Assembly: GCA_000263275.1 (NCBI GenBank)
Contig: CAGP01000003.1
Coordinates: forward strand, 1 to 39,530
Origin: Helicobacter bizzozeronii CCUG 35545
GTDB lineage: Bacteria; Campylobacterota; Campylobacteria; Campylobacterales; Helicobacteraceae
Reading direction: 5' to 3'
DNA length: 39,530 nucleotides
Shown: positions 29,073-36,561 of the stretch, one piece after another
Numbering within the stretch: position 1 is the stretch's first letter
Layout: every line of letters starts with the position of its first letter
Made by a program: the position numbers and the translations under genes
The notes under the pieces: generated by a model
Databases searched by the model: none
What the model was told of the DNA's origin: nothing
The model's input: the letters and a program-made list of their open reading frames with translations, nothing else

Positions 29073-29079
29073 ACCCCCC

Positions 29080-30288
29080 ATGCTGGAGCTAGCCCAAATC
29101 CAAGAGATCGCCACCCAACATGCCACGCCCTTTTATCTCTACGATTTGGATCGCATAGAAAGCGGGTTTGCAGATTTTAAAGAAGTTTTCAAGGGCAAAA
29201 AATCCTTAATTTGCTATGCGCTCAAGGCTAATTCTAATTTAGCCCTCTTGCAACACTTGGCAAAATTGGGCTGTGGGGCTGATTGTGTTTCCATCTATGA
29301 AGTGCGTAAAGCCCTTTTAGCTGGGATCAAGCCCTACCACATCATTTTTAGCGGGGTGGGTAAATTAGAACATGAAATCAGCCTTGCCCTCGCTAGCAAG
29401 ATTTTATTTTTAAATGTGGAGTCCTTTGCAGAATTGCATTTGATCGAGCGTGTCGCCCGCAATTTGGGGCTACAAGCCCGTATCTCTGTGCGTGTCAATC
29501 CTAATATTGACGCACTCACCCACCCCTATATCTCTACTGGGCTTTGGGAAAATAAATTTGGGGTGGAGGAAAAAGAAGCGGTGCAGATGTTCATGTTTGC
29601 CAAGCAGTCCGCTTTTTTAGAGCCAATTGCGATGCAATTTCATATTGGCTCCCAGCTCACCGACCTAGCCCCCTTAAGCGAGGCTTGCACCAAGATGGGG
29701 GCGTTGGCGCGTTTTTTGGTGGCTAGTGGGGTGGAGCTCAAATTTTTTGATGTGGGCGGGGGGCTTGGGATTGATTATAGCCAAGAGCAAAACCAAAGCT
29801 TAATCGATCTAAATGCCTATGCCAGTGCTATTTTCCAAGCCCTCAAGGAATTAGATTTAACCATCATCTGTGAGCCCGGGCGTAAAATTGTCGGGGATAG
29901 CGGGGTGCTGGTTAGCCAAGTCCAATACACCAAGCACAATGAACGCAAGCATTTTGCCATCATCGATGCGGGGATGAATGATTTTTTACGCCCTGCCCTC
30001 TACCAAGCCACCCACCCCATCTACACCACCAGCGATCCAACTAACCCCAAACAAACTTACGATCTAGTGGGACCCATTTGTGAAAGTGCGGATTGCTTTG
30101 CTAGGGGGGTGCAATTACCCACGCTTAAACGGGGAGACTTGGTGATCCTAGATAAAGTGGGGGCTTATGGGGCGAGCATGGCTAGCCATTATAATAGCCG
30201 CCCTAAAATCCTAGAGTTAGGCTTAAGCCAAGGCACGCTTAAAGTGCTCAAACCCAAAAGAAAAATTAGCCCACATGATCAGCGATGA
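29080..30288 (+). CDS. lysA: Diaminopimelate decarboxylase
   Basis: PLP enzyme that turns meso-diaminopimelate into lysine. 402 residues from ATG 29080 (MLELAQIQEIATQHATPFYLYD); a longer frame back to 29017 runs through the oorC tail and is rejected. The PLP lysine is in CYALKANSNLALL near residue 50, the glycine loop in FDVGGGLGIDY, and the substrate/phosphate site in CEPGRKIVG and GPICESADCFARG. The frame is intact. Overlaps the chorismate-mutase gene by 14 bases, the same gene order as in H. pylori. Confidence 0.95.
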   Translation: MLELAQIQEIATQHATPFYLYDLDRIESGFADFKEVFKGKKSLICYALKANSNLALLQHLAKLGCGADCVSIYEVRKALLAGIKPYHIIFSGVGKLEHEISLALASKILFLNVESFAELHLIERVARNLGLQARISVRVNPNIDALTHPYISTGLWENKFGVEEKEAVQMFMFAKQSAFLEPIAMQFHIGSQLTDLAPLSEACTKMGALARFLVASGVELKFFDVGGGLGIDYSQEQNQSLIDLNAYASAIFQALKELDLTIICEPGRKIVGDSGVLVSQVQYTKHNERKHFAIIDAGMNDFLRPALYQATHPIYTTSDPTNPKQTYDLVGPICESADCFARGVQLPTLKRGDLVILDKVGAYGASMASHYNSRPKILELGLSQGTLKVLKPKRKISPHDQR

Positions 30289-31027
30289 GTTGGGTTGTTT
30301 GGGCGTGGAGAATTTAGGGCAAAGCCGCGCTCAAATCGATCATTTGGATCAACAAATTAGCACATTGTTGCAACAACGCTTGCAAATCGCGCGCCAAATC
30401 GCCCAGCACAAGCAAAGCTTGGGGCTCAAAAGCTACTACCCCGTGCGTGAAGCCCAGATTTTTAAGGGAGTGGGTAAGGGCTTGGAGAGTATTTTTACGG
30501 AAATCTTAGGGGTTTCACGCAGTTTGCTAGGTCCGGAGAAAATCGGGTTTTGTGGCTTGGAGGGGGATATACGCCGTGCCTTTGGGCAAAGTGCATCTTT
30601 GCAGGAATTAGACCCCCCAGCTTTGATCCAAGCCCTGCAAGAAGGGGGGATAGACTTTGGGGCGTTCTTAGTGCAAGAGTGCTTAAAAGACATGATACCT
30701 GCCCTGCTTGCTGGTAAAATCAAGGCGATCCACTCTTTGGAATTTGCTAAGCGTTGGTATTTGGTGGTGGCTAGGGCGGATTTTGCCCTGCATGCGGAGG
30801 ACATCTTAGAGAAAAAAAGTGCGCTGTATTGCTTGCATGCAACCCTAGATTTTTTAACCCAAAGCCTCAAGCCCGCTAAACTCTGCCATGCCCACCCCCT
30901 AGGCACGCACCTATTATTAGAAGTGGCGCACACCTCAGCCCCCCAAAGTATCCTAGATGCCCTCACTTTTTGCCAACCCACCAATTTGGGCACTTATGCC
31001 AGTGTGGAGCCTCGATTTGGATTTTAA
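30275..31027 (+). CDS. AroQ-type chorismate mutase with a C-terminal domain like a degenerate prephenate dehydratase
   Basis: 250 residues. Positions about 15-90 form an AroQ helical domain (RAQIDHLDQQISTLLQQRLQIARQIAQHK, with the catalytic Arg and Lys region and YYPVREAQI), so chorismate to prephenate is likely. From EKIGFCGLEGDIRRAF (about residue 88) the pattern resembles the start of prephenate dehydratase (GPEG motif, then DFGAFLV where dehydratases have DYGVVPIEN). The Thr-Arg-Phe active-site motif is not seen, so that activity is doubtful. Start ATG 30275 overlaps lysA. The end overlaps the next gene by 32 bases. Confidence 0.7.
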   Translation: MISDELGCLGVENLGQSRAQIDHLDQQISTLLQQRLQIARQIAQHKQSLGLKSYYPVREAQIFKGVGKGLESIFTEILGVSRSLLGPEKIGFCGLEGDIRRAFGQSASLQELDPPALIQALQEGGIDFGAFLVQECLKDMIPALLAGKIKAIHSLEFAKRWYLVVARADFALHAEDILEKKSALYCLHATLDFLTQSLKPAKLCHAHPLGTHLLLEVAHTSAPQSILDALTFCQPTNLGTYASVEPRFGF

Positions 31028-31902
31028 ACCCATTGGACTTGCTGATAAACCCCTGATTGATGGTTTTTTAGCCCGTGATGCCTTTGGCGTTTCTGATGTG
31101 CATTTTAATAATTTATATCTGTGGCGTAAAGCCAGAGAAATTAGCTATGTTATGATCCATGATTGCTTGATTATTGCCACTAAATACCCTGATCAAGCCC
31201 CCTTTTATTTTTACCCCATCGGGCTTGGGGATAAAAAAGCCACCTTGCAAGCTTTAATGGAGCACGCCCCCCACCCCCTAGAATTACGCGCCCTGCAAAG
31301 CCAACATGTAGCCCAGCTAGAGGCATTTTTCCCCAATGCCTTTGCAATCACGCCCATACGGGATCGCTTTGACTACATTTACAGCGTCCCCGAGCTCATC
31401 GCTTTGAGTGGTAAAAAATTCCACAAAAAGAAAAACCACCTCAATGCGTTTTTTAAAAACTCACCCGCATTTTAGCTTTGAGTCCATCAACCCCAACAAT
31501 ATAGACCCGCTCATGGAAGTTTTACAAGAATGGCATGCCCTAGATGACCCCCAAGATGTGGGGTTAGCCCAAGAACATAGAGGCATCTTAGAAGCCTTGC
31601 AAGTTTATGACCAGCTGGGCATGCAAGGGGGGGTGATTAAAGTTGGTGATCAGATTGTGGCGATGAGTTTTGGGGAGAAAATCCAAGAAAATATGGCACT
31701 CATCCACATTGAAAAAGCCAGCCCCCATGTGCGTGGGGCTTACCAGATGATCAACCAACAACTTTTAACCCATGCCTTTTCTACTTGTGCATGGGTCAAT
31801 CGGGAGGAAGATTTGGGCATTGAGGGCTTAAGACAAGCCAAAATGGGCTATCACCCCGCTTACTTGCTAGAAAAGCATCACGCTATTTTGAAAAATCCAT
31901 AA
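30996..31902 (+). CDS. DUF2156 (LPG synthase C-terminal-like) protein, one frame break
   Basis: GNAT-fold protein of the family related to the aminoacyl-phosphatidylglycerol synthase catalytic domain; in Helicobacter it follows the chorismate-mutase gene and has no proven substrate. Corrected length is 301 residues. Motifs include VSDVHFNNLYLWR near the start, SGKKFHKKKNHLNAFLK in the middle and FSTCAWVNREEDLGIEGLRQAKMGY near the end, the typical signature. The T6 run 31449-31454 is one base too long; with five it reads NAFLKTHPHFSFESI. There is no transmembrane part, so it is cytoplasmic. The start was chosen at MPVWSLDLDFKPIGL; an upstream ATG (30957) lies inside the previous gene. Confidence 0.78.
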
Positions 31903-31920
31903 CCATTGCCTAATATTGGC

Positions 31921-31926
31921 TACAAT
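31921..31926 (+). promoter_or_regulatory. Putative -10 box of the methyltransferase gene
   Basis: GGCTACAAT with TACAAT at 31921-31926 lies only five bases before ATG 31932. No Shine-Dalgarno is seen. If the box is used, the message would start at or next to the ATG and be leaderless. Confidence 0.35.
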
Positions 31927-33321
31927 GGGGCATGCAAAATTATAATTTCCAAACTCTCTCTGAAGAGCCCCTAAAAGCGGCACTTTACCAACGCTATTTT
32001 AAGAGTTTTGCCTACAGCGCACACAAGATCGACTTTGTGATCAGCAAGAAACACCCGCAAGGCTTGATCCCCCTGATCTGGGCGGAGGGCAAGAAGGGCA
32101 AAAGCGATCTGCAAAAGTCTTTCACGCAATTACTCTTAACCATTGGCAAACACCGATTTTTCACGCATGAAACCCCGCTTTACTTGGGGGTTTTTGATGC
32201 CTATTGCTTTGCCTTTGTGCGTTATAACGCGGATATGAGTGCCCTTTTTTACCAAGACATCAATTTTAACACCACGCCCAGCAACCACAACAGCCCCGAG
32301 TTTTTGCAATGCCACCAACTTTTTCAAGATTTCTTCAAGCCCCTTTACTTCCAATTTGCCACCCAAGAAAAAGAACTGGCAGAATTTGTTAAAAACCTAG
32401 CCCATACCCCTTTGGAGCAAATCCCCATTGACACGAATAACTTTGTGCATGTCTATCACAAGTGGTTAGAGAGTGTCAAACCCAGTATCGGCATTGATTG
32501 GAAAAAGGCGGGGGATATTTTAGATACAGATTTTTATCTAGCCGATTTGTTGAGCGCAGAAAATAACACCTTGCCAGACAATCTCAACACGCTTTTAAAA
32601 AACGATCATTATGCTTTCAATAAAATCCAAAATCTAGCCGGGTTTTTTAACTTCGACAGCACGGGCTTTAAGGACAACCAACAAGCCCACAAGGAGTTTT
32701 GGAGCGTTTATAAACGCCCACCCGCACAGGAGTTTTGGGATCATATCTTAGAAAGACGCGATCTTTTAGTGCCCCTAGATGTGAGAGAACGCAAGGGGGC
32801 GTTTTTCACCCCCAAAATTTGGGTGGAAAAGTCGCAAGAATATTTGCGGGCGTGCTTGGGGGCGCATTTCCAAGAGGAATATTACATCTGGGATTTGGCC
32901 GCTGGCACGGGTAATTTACTCTTAGGACTGAGTAACCCCGAACGCATTTATGCCAGCACCCTAGATCAAAACGATGTGGGGATTTTAAAACAAAGGGCAG
33001 CAAACAAGCAACTCCCCATCTTAGAAGATCACATTTTCAAATTTGACTTTTTAGACGACTCGTTTGACAAACTCCCAGACACACTACAAGCCATCTTAAA
33101 AGACCCCAATAAATGCGCCAAACTCATCATTTACATCAACCCCCCCTATGCCGAAGCCGGGAGCAAGACCCAAATTGCCAAAACGGGCAAAAATAAAGGG
33201 GGCGTGGCTAATTCGCCCATGGCTAAGACTTATGCTAAAGAATTGGGCAGGGCAAAAAACGAATTATTCGCCCAATTTTTCATGCGGATTATTAAAGAGA
33301 TCGCCCCTGTTAAATCCCAAC

Positions 33322-33346
33322 CAAAAGAAGCCCCCCTTGCGGGGGA
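33322..33346 (-). terminator. Terminator of the aapA-like toxin gene
   Basis: On the minus strand CCCCC (33341-33345), loop GCAA, GGGGG (33332-33336), followed by a pyrimidine/U-rich CTTCTTTT, eight bases after the toxin stop. This is the form of an intrinsic terminator. Confidence 0.65.
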
Positions 33347-33352
33347 GAGCTC

Positions 33353-33439
33353 TTATGAAGACAACCATACAAACTTAAGCCCCAAAAAAGAGAGCTTAAT
33401 GTATAATACGCGCCTAGAGCCCTTACCATGTTTAGCCAT
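33353..33439 (-). CDS. AapA-like type I toxin peptide (28 residues), embedded in the methyltransferase gene
   Basis: The peptide begins MAKHGKGSRR, contains VLYIKLSFLGLKFVW and ends LSS. From memory, the H. pylori AapA1 toxin begins MATKHGK and contains LYLKISFLGCKVVV, so family membership is strong. AapA toxins are short cationic membrane peptides that depolarise or inhibit growth and are silenced by the antisense RNA IsoA. The ORF has GGAG (33446-33449) six bases before ATG 33439. Upstream lie a 5' stem-loop and a TAAAAT -10 on the minus strand (33484-33489); downstream is a terminator. All parts of the type I module are present in about 170 bases. It lies antisense to, and inside, an open restriction-modification frame. 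Confidence 0.85.
   Translation of the reverse strand: MAKHGKGSRRVLYIKLSFLGLKFVWLSS
33402..33407 (+). promoter_or_regulatory. Antisense (IsoA-like) promoter inside the toxin ORF
   Basis: Perfect TATAAT at 33402-33407, preceded by TG, read on the strand opposite the toxin and within its codons. The predicted start is near 33414. An antisense -10 inside the toxin ORF is how IsoA is arranged in H. pylori. Confidence 0.7.
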
Positions 33440-33460
33440 GGCTGGCTCCTTTGTTGGTTT

Positions 33461-33479
33461 TGTCCCCAAAAAGGGGACA
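33461..33479 (+). terminator. Perfect hairpin: IsoA terminator and aapA 5' stem-loop
   Basis: TGTCCCC (33461-33467), loop AAAAA, GGGGACA (33473-33479), then GATAATTTTA. On the plus strand it ends the antisense RNA. On the minus strand the predicted aapA start (about seven bases after TAAAAT at 33484-33489) falls at its edge, so the same palindrome makes a stem at the very 5' end of the toxin mRNA. Confidence 0.7.
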
Positions 33480-33483
33480 GATA

Positions 33484-33489
33484 ATTTTA
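33484..33489 (-). promoter_or_regulatory. Putative -10 of the aapA-like mRNA
   Basis: TAAAAT on the minus strand, placed so that transcription begins just before the TGTCCCC stem. No -35 is obvious, as is common in Helicobacter. Confidence 0.5.
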
Positions 33490-33716
33490 TCCAATCCCCC
33501 CTTAAAATTCATGGTCCCATCTTAGCCAGTTTCTCCAAGCTCAAATACTTAAACTCCTCTAATTTCAAAACTTTTAGAGCACATTTTAAGGCGCGTTTTT
33601 TGGGGGGCTTTATGGTCCCAGCCTCTAGTTTTGATAATGTCAAGGGGAGTTTCCCCATCGGGTTTTTGGTGTGGGATTTGGGGGGCTAATTTAAAACCCC
33701 CTAAGAAAAAGATCGC

Positions 33717-33722
33717 TACAAT
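33717..33722 (+). promoter_or_regulatory. Putative -10 for the small hydrophobic peptide
   Basis: CGCTACAAT with TACAAT at 33717-33722, the same core as at 1874 and 31921. The predicted start near 33729 gives a leader of about 105 bases. Confidence 0.4.
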
Positions 33723-33807
33723 CTCATTAAGGACATGGGGGCTTTCTTTTAGACCACATTTGGAGCACTTGTAAGCGTCTTGCTTATTTGGGGTTGGGGG
33801 TGCAGAG

Positions 33808-33833
33808 GGTGGCACTCCAGAAAGGAAGCCACC
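33808..33833 (+). promoter_or_regulatory. Hairpin holding the Shine-Dalgarno of the small peptide
   Basis: GGTGGC (33808-33813) pairs perfectly with GCCACC (33828-33833), which touches the ATG at 33834. The loop contains the ribosome site AAAGGAAG (33821-33828). Such occlusion keeps translation of type I toxins low until the mRNA is processed. Confidence 0.5.
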
Positions 33834-33893
33834 ATGCAAAGATTGGTAATAGTGCTAGTGATCTTGGCAGTGTTGGTCTCACAGCTTAACTAG
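33834..33893 (+). CDS. Candidate small hydrophobic peptide (19 residues), Ibs-like
   Basis: MQRLVIVLVILAVLVSQLN: a charged residue at position 3 followed by an unbroken hydrophobic stretch, the plan of Ibs-type type I toxins (enterobacterial Ibs peptides start roughly MMRLVIILIVLL). It has a good ribosome site seven bases upstream, a hairpin around it, a possible promoter, and a GC-rich hairpin nine bases after the stop. A minus-strand AATAAT (33934-33939) could start an antisense RNA over it. The similarity is mostly composition, so relationship to Ibs is not proven; it could be a chance ORF. Confidence 0.45.
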   Translation: MQRLVIVLVILAVLVSQLN

Positions 33894-33901
33894 ATCACTT
33901 G

Positions 33902-33919
33902 GGGCGGGTTTGCCCGCCC
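33902..33919 (+). terminator. GC-rich hairpin after the small peptide
   Basis: GGGCGGG (33902-33908), loop TTTG, CCCGCCC (33913-33919): seven perfect GC pairs. It lacks a U tract, so it may end or stabilise the transcript rather than act as a classical terminator. Confidence 0.5.
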
Positions 33920-33965
33920 TAAACACTGGCACTATTATTCCGCATCCTCACTTTAAGAGACTTGA

Positions 33966-34811
33966 ATGCAACCCATTTTCTTAGACATTTACGATTTGGC
34001 GGGGAATTTTTTGGGGGTCAAGGGGTTTGGGGCGCATTTGGATCGCACCAAAAGCATTATAGAGTGGTTGCGGGGCTTTTATGACAAAAAAGGCGACACC
34101 CTAGCCTATATGAAAATGGCAGGCTCAGACATACAACACAATAATACGGTAAATCTTGACAACACCCTAAGCCCCAATGACATTAAAAAACACCTTTTCA
34201 CTTGCGTGAGTGCTAAAAACCTCCTCCCCATGTCTGTCTATTTCGCCGTGCGGCATTGCACTCCCCACACTTGGATCAACGATCGCGATCAATTCTGCGC
34301 GCCCTATGATGACTCTTGGCAGGAGGATTTAGAATTTTTGGGCGATTGTCTGGCTTTCATGCTTTTCCACACCCAAAACCGCATCTCTTGTGTGCATGGG
34401 ATCAACCACTTCATCCCCTTTAGCGAAACCTCCATTAATGCCAAAGCCGCCTATAAAAGCCATGCCCTCCTAGATTTTCTAAAGGGCAAGCCAAAAGCCC
34501 ACCTCTTTAGCCCCCTTAATACGCCCCCTAACTTTAGCCCCAAAGCCCTTGAGCTCTTACAAGCCGGGCAGGCTCTGTATGCCTATTACCACCACCAAGC
34601 CGGGCACACCCAAGATTATAACCCCAATGCCGGACTCTATGACATCAAGGAGTTTTTCAGCGGACGCAATGCTCGGGGCGTGCTTAACCCCCCCAGCACA
34701 TCTAAAGATGAATATTATAAAACCCTCTATGCCGCCCTCAAAGACACGCTCAACGCCCTAGCCAAGCAAATCCAGCCCAAAGTCTGGACTTATGGCTTTT
34801 TGAGGGAATGA
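33966..34811 (+). pseudogene. Type IIG-like DNA methyltransferase, 3' part of the disrupted gene
   Basis: 281 codons that continue the methyltransferase: FLDIYDLAGNFLGVKGFGA, then IIEWLRGFYDKKGD, VYFAVRHCTPHTWINDRDQF and FLGDCLAFMLFHTQNRISC, which in this family follow the methylase domain and lead to the target-recognition region; ends KVWTYGFLRE. The ATG at 33966 belongs to the insertion edge rather than to a real start. It could still be made as a separate polypeptide, but nothing shows an own promoter. The end is two bases from the tail-to-tail chemoreceptor gene. Confidence 0.75.
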
Positions 34812-34812
34812 T

Positions 34813-36489
34813 TTAAGTCTTAAACTGGTTGATGTCGGCATCTAGGTCTGTGGTGGAAGTGTGTAAGGATTTTGCTAAATTGGCAATCTGCGTGGCGTTA
34901 TCCAAAGTTTTATGCGTGGTGCTCTCCACTTGGGTGAGTTTGCCCGCCATGTCCTTAATACTCTGCCCGGTTTGGGTGTAGTTGGCAATAAAATCATGGG
35001 TGTTTTGCACCACCACGCCCACATCTGTGCTCATGTTCTTAAATTTCTCCTGCACTTCCAAGCTCCCCATGCTCAATTCCTCGATCTTCTTGGAATTTAA
35101 ATTCATCTGCGTGCTCACATCATTAATCTCTTGCACGATAAGCCCGATCGTGGAGTTGATTTCTGCCAAACTCTTTTGAGTCCGCCCGGCTAAGTTACGC
35201 ACCTCATCAGCCACCACCGCAAAGCCCCTCCCATGCTCGCCTGCCCGGGCGGCCTCAATCGCCGCATTCAAGGCTAATAAATTGGTCTGATCGGCGATGT
35301 CATTGATGATATGCAAAATATTTTTCACACTATCAGCATTCTTACTCAAATGCTCCACTTTGGTGGCTAATTCCTCCTCTGTCTTAGCTGCCTCTAGGAT
35401 GTGGGCTAACATGGTGGCTAGCGAGGTGTTGGATTCCTCAATGGCTTGTTGGGTTTGCAATAATTTCTCCCCCACCCCCTTAGCCTCTTGCACGGATTGG
35501 AGCACCCCAGAAGATAGCTCGTTGGATTGCAAATGCAAGGCATTGATCATGCCGGCATTTTCTTTGAGATTGACATGGCTACTGGTGATTAAGGAGTTGA
35601 GTTGCTCGGCTAGGGCTTTGTTACCCACACTGCTATTTTTCATGGTTTTCACAAAGGCTTGGATTTTTTCTACAAAGGTGTTGATCCCAAGCCCAGCTTG
35701 CCCGATCTCATCACTGCGGCTACCAATCTCGATTCTCTTGGTTAAATCCTTATCCCCCTGCCCGAAATTGTGTATTTTAGTAACTAGATTGTTTAATTGC
35801 CTCACAACCGTTACGCGCATAAGAATCGTGGAAATGAGAATCAAACACGCCATCACGCCCCCAATCCAAAACATCAAAACCCGGGAGTTCGCTAAAACCT
35901 CCTTGCGTGATTGTTTCTCTAGGGCATCAAATTCTTTTAAAATATCGCTGTAATAAGAGGAAGTTACGATGATCATGCCGCTGGTGGGATCATAATGGCT
36001 ATAAGCCACTTTGGGCTCGGGCACGCCCCCTGCTACTTTGGGCATTTTGTAATGGGTGAATCCGCCCCCCTTGTTGGCTTCCTCGATATAGCCTCTAACA
36101 TAACGCACCCCATCAACACTGGTTAAATCCAACCCGCTTTGACCCACTGTGCTTGGATTGACTGGATCAAAAAGCACCTTGCCCTGCCTATCCACCGCCA
36201 CAATATAGATAATGCCCCGATCATCGTTGATCTCTTGAAAATAGGTCAGAGTGGATTTTAACGCCTCCTCTTTGGATTGGATCTTGTAATAGTGTTTGAT
36301 CCCCTCCTCGATGATCTCATACATGTAACGCAAAGAGACCTCTTTTTTCTTGATCCCATCTTCTTGCATGATATTCACCAAATTTTTAACCAAGTGGTGT
36401 TGTTTGTAGTCTGCCACCATCACGACAATCACCCCCATGATCACTAAGGACAACAAAATGTTCCCTAAAATTTTCGTCCCCAATTTCAC
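34813..36489 (-). CDS. Methyl-accepting chemotaxis protein with a Cache sensor domain
   Basis: Chemoreceptor of 558 residues. Membrane helix 1 is at about 10-28 ([18 protein letters not shown]). A single-Cache-type periplasmic domain spans about 35-195 ([49 protein letters not shown]). Membrane helix 2 is at about 204-224, followed by HAMP ([19 protein letters not shown]). The cytoplasmic coiled coil has the conserved hairpin tip ([39 protein letters not shown]). The ligand is not evident; such Cache domains often bind small organic acids. Intact. A minus-strand TAAAAT near 36530 and an AGG before the ATG may serve expression. Confidence 0.92.
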   Translation of the reverse strand: MKLGTKILGNILLSLVIMGVIVVMVADYKQHHLVKNLVNIMQEDGIKKKEVSLRYMYEIIEEGIKHYYKIQSKEEALKSTLTYFQEINDDRGIIYIVAVDRQGKVLFDPVNPSTVGQSGLDLTSVDGVRYVRGYIEEANKGGGFTHYKMPKVAGGVPEPKVAYSHYDPTSGMIIVTSSYYSDILKEFDALEKQSRKEVLANSRVLMFWIGGVMACLILISTILMRVTVVRQLNNLVTKIHNFGQGDKDLTKRIEIGSRSDEIGQAGLGINTFVEKIQAFVKTMKNSSVGNKALAEQLNSLITSSHVNLKENAGMINALHLQSNELSSGVLQSVQEAKGVGEKLLQTQQAIEESNTSLATMLAHILEAAKTEEELATKVEHLSKNADSVKNILHIINDIADQTNLLALNAAIEAARAGEHGRGFAVVADEVRNLAGRTQKSLAEINSTIGLIVQEINDVSTQMNLNSKKIEELSMGSLEVQEKFKNMSTDVGVVVQNTHDFIANYTQTGQSIKDMAGKLTQVESTTHKTLDNATQIANLAKSLHTSTTDLDADINQFKT

Positions 36490-36561
36490 CTCGCCCCTTT
36501 CAAAAAAGATTAAAACCTTTGAAGCGATCGCATTTTAACATGATTTTGGCAAGACTAAGAT

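Larger units (their letters stand above)
33414..33490 (+). ncRNA. IsoA-like antisense RNA
   Basis: Predicted RNA of about 75 nucleotides, running from the antisense TATAAT to the hairpin at 33461-33479 and its U-rich tail. It is complementary to the first third of the toxin ORF, its Shine-Dalgarno and its 5' stem-loop, so pairing would block translation. The length agrees with IsoA RNAs of H. pylori. The ends are estimated. Confidence 0.65.
31932..33689 (+). pseudogene. Type IIG-like adenine-specific DNA methyltransferase, 5' part of a disrupted gene
   Basis: N-terminal 585 residues of a restriction-modification enzyme. Residues 1-110 resemble a nuclease-like leader (HKIDFVISKKH..LIPLIWAEGKKGKSDL, a possible D...ExK site). 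The methylase domain has motif X GAFFTP near 289, AdoMet motif I DLAAGTGNLLLG near 320 and the catalytic NPPY of N6-adenine enzymes (INPPYAEAG) near 401. Residues about 460-528 are not family sequence: they are the plus-strand readthrough of an inserted AapA/IsoA module. The normal sequence resumes at FSKLKYLNSSNFKTFRAHF and DNVKGSFPIGFLVWD. The frame then stops at 33689, where a second insertion begins; the C-terminal part is at 33966-34811. Methylation activity is doubtful. Confidence 0.8.
33690..33965. other. Insertion of about 275 bases splitting the methyltransferase gene
   Basis: The methyltransferase frame ends at the left edge, and the expected continuation resumes only at 33969 (PIFLDIYD). 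In relatives these two parts are joined by about ten residues, so most of this stretch was inserted. It holds a TACAAT -10, a ribosome-site hairpin, a 19-codon hydrophobic peptide ORF and a GC-rich hairpin on the plus strand. On the minus strand is an open frame with a CSKC knuckle. No transposase or clear target duplication is seen. Confidence 0.6.
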
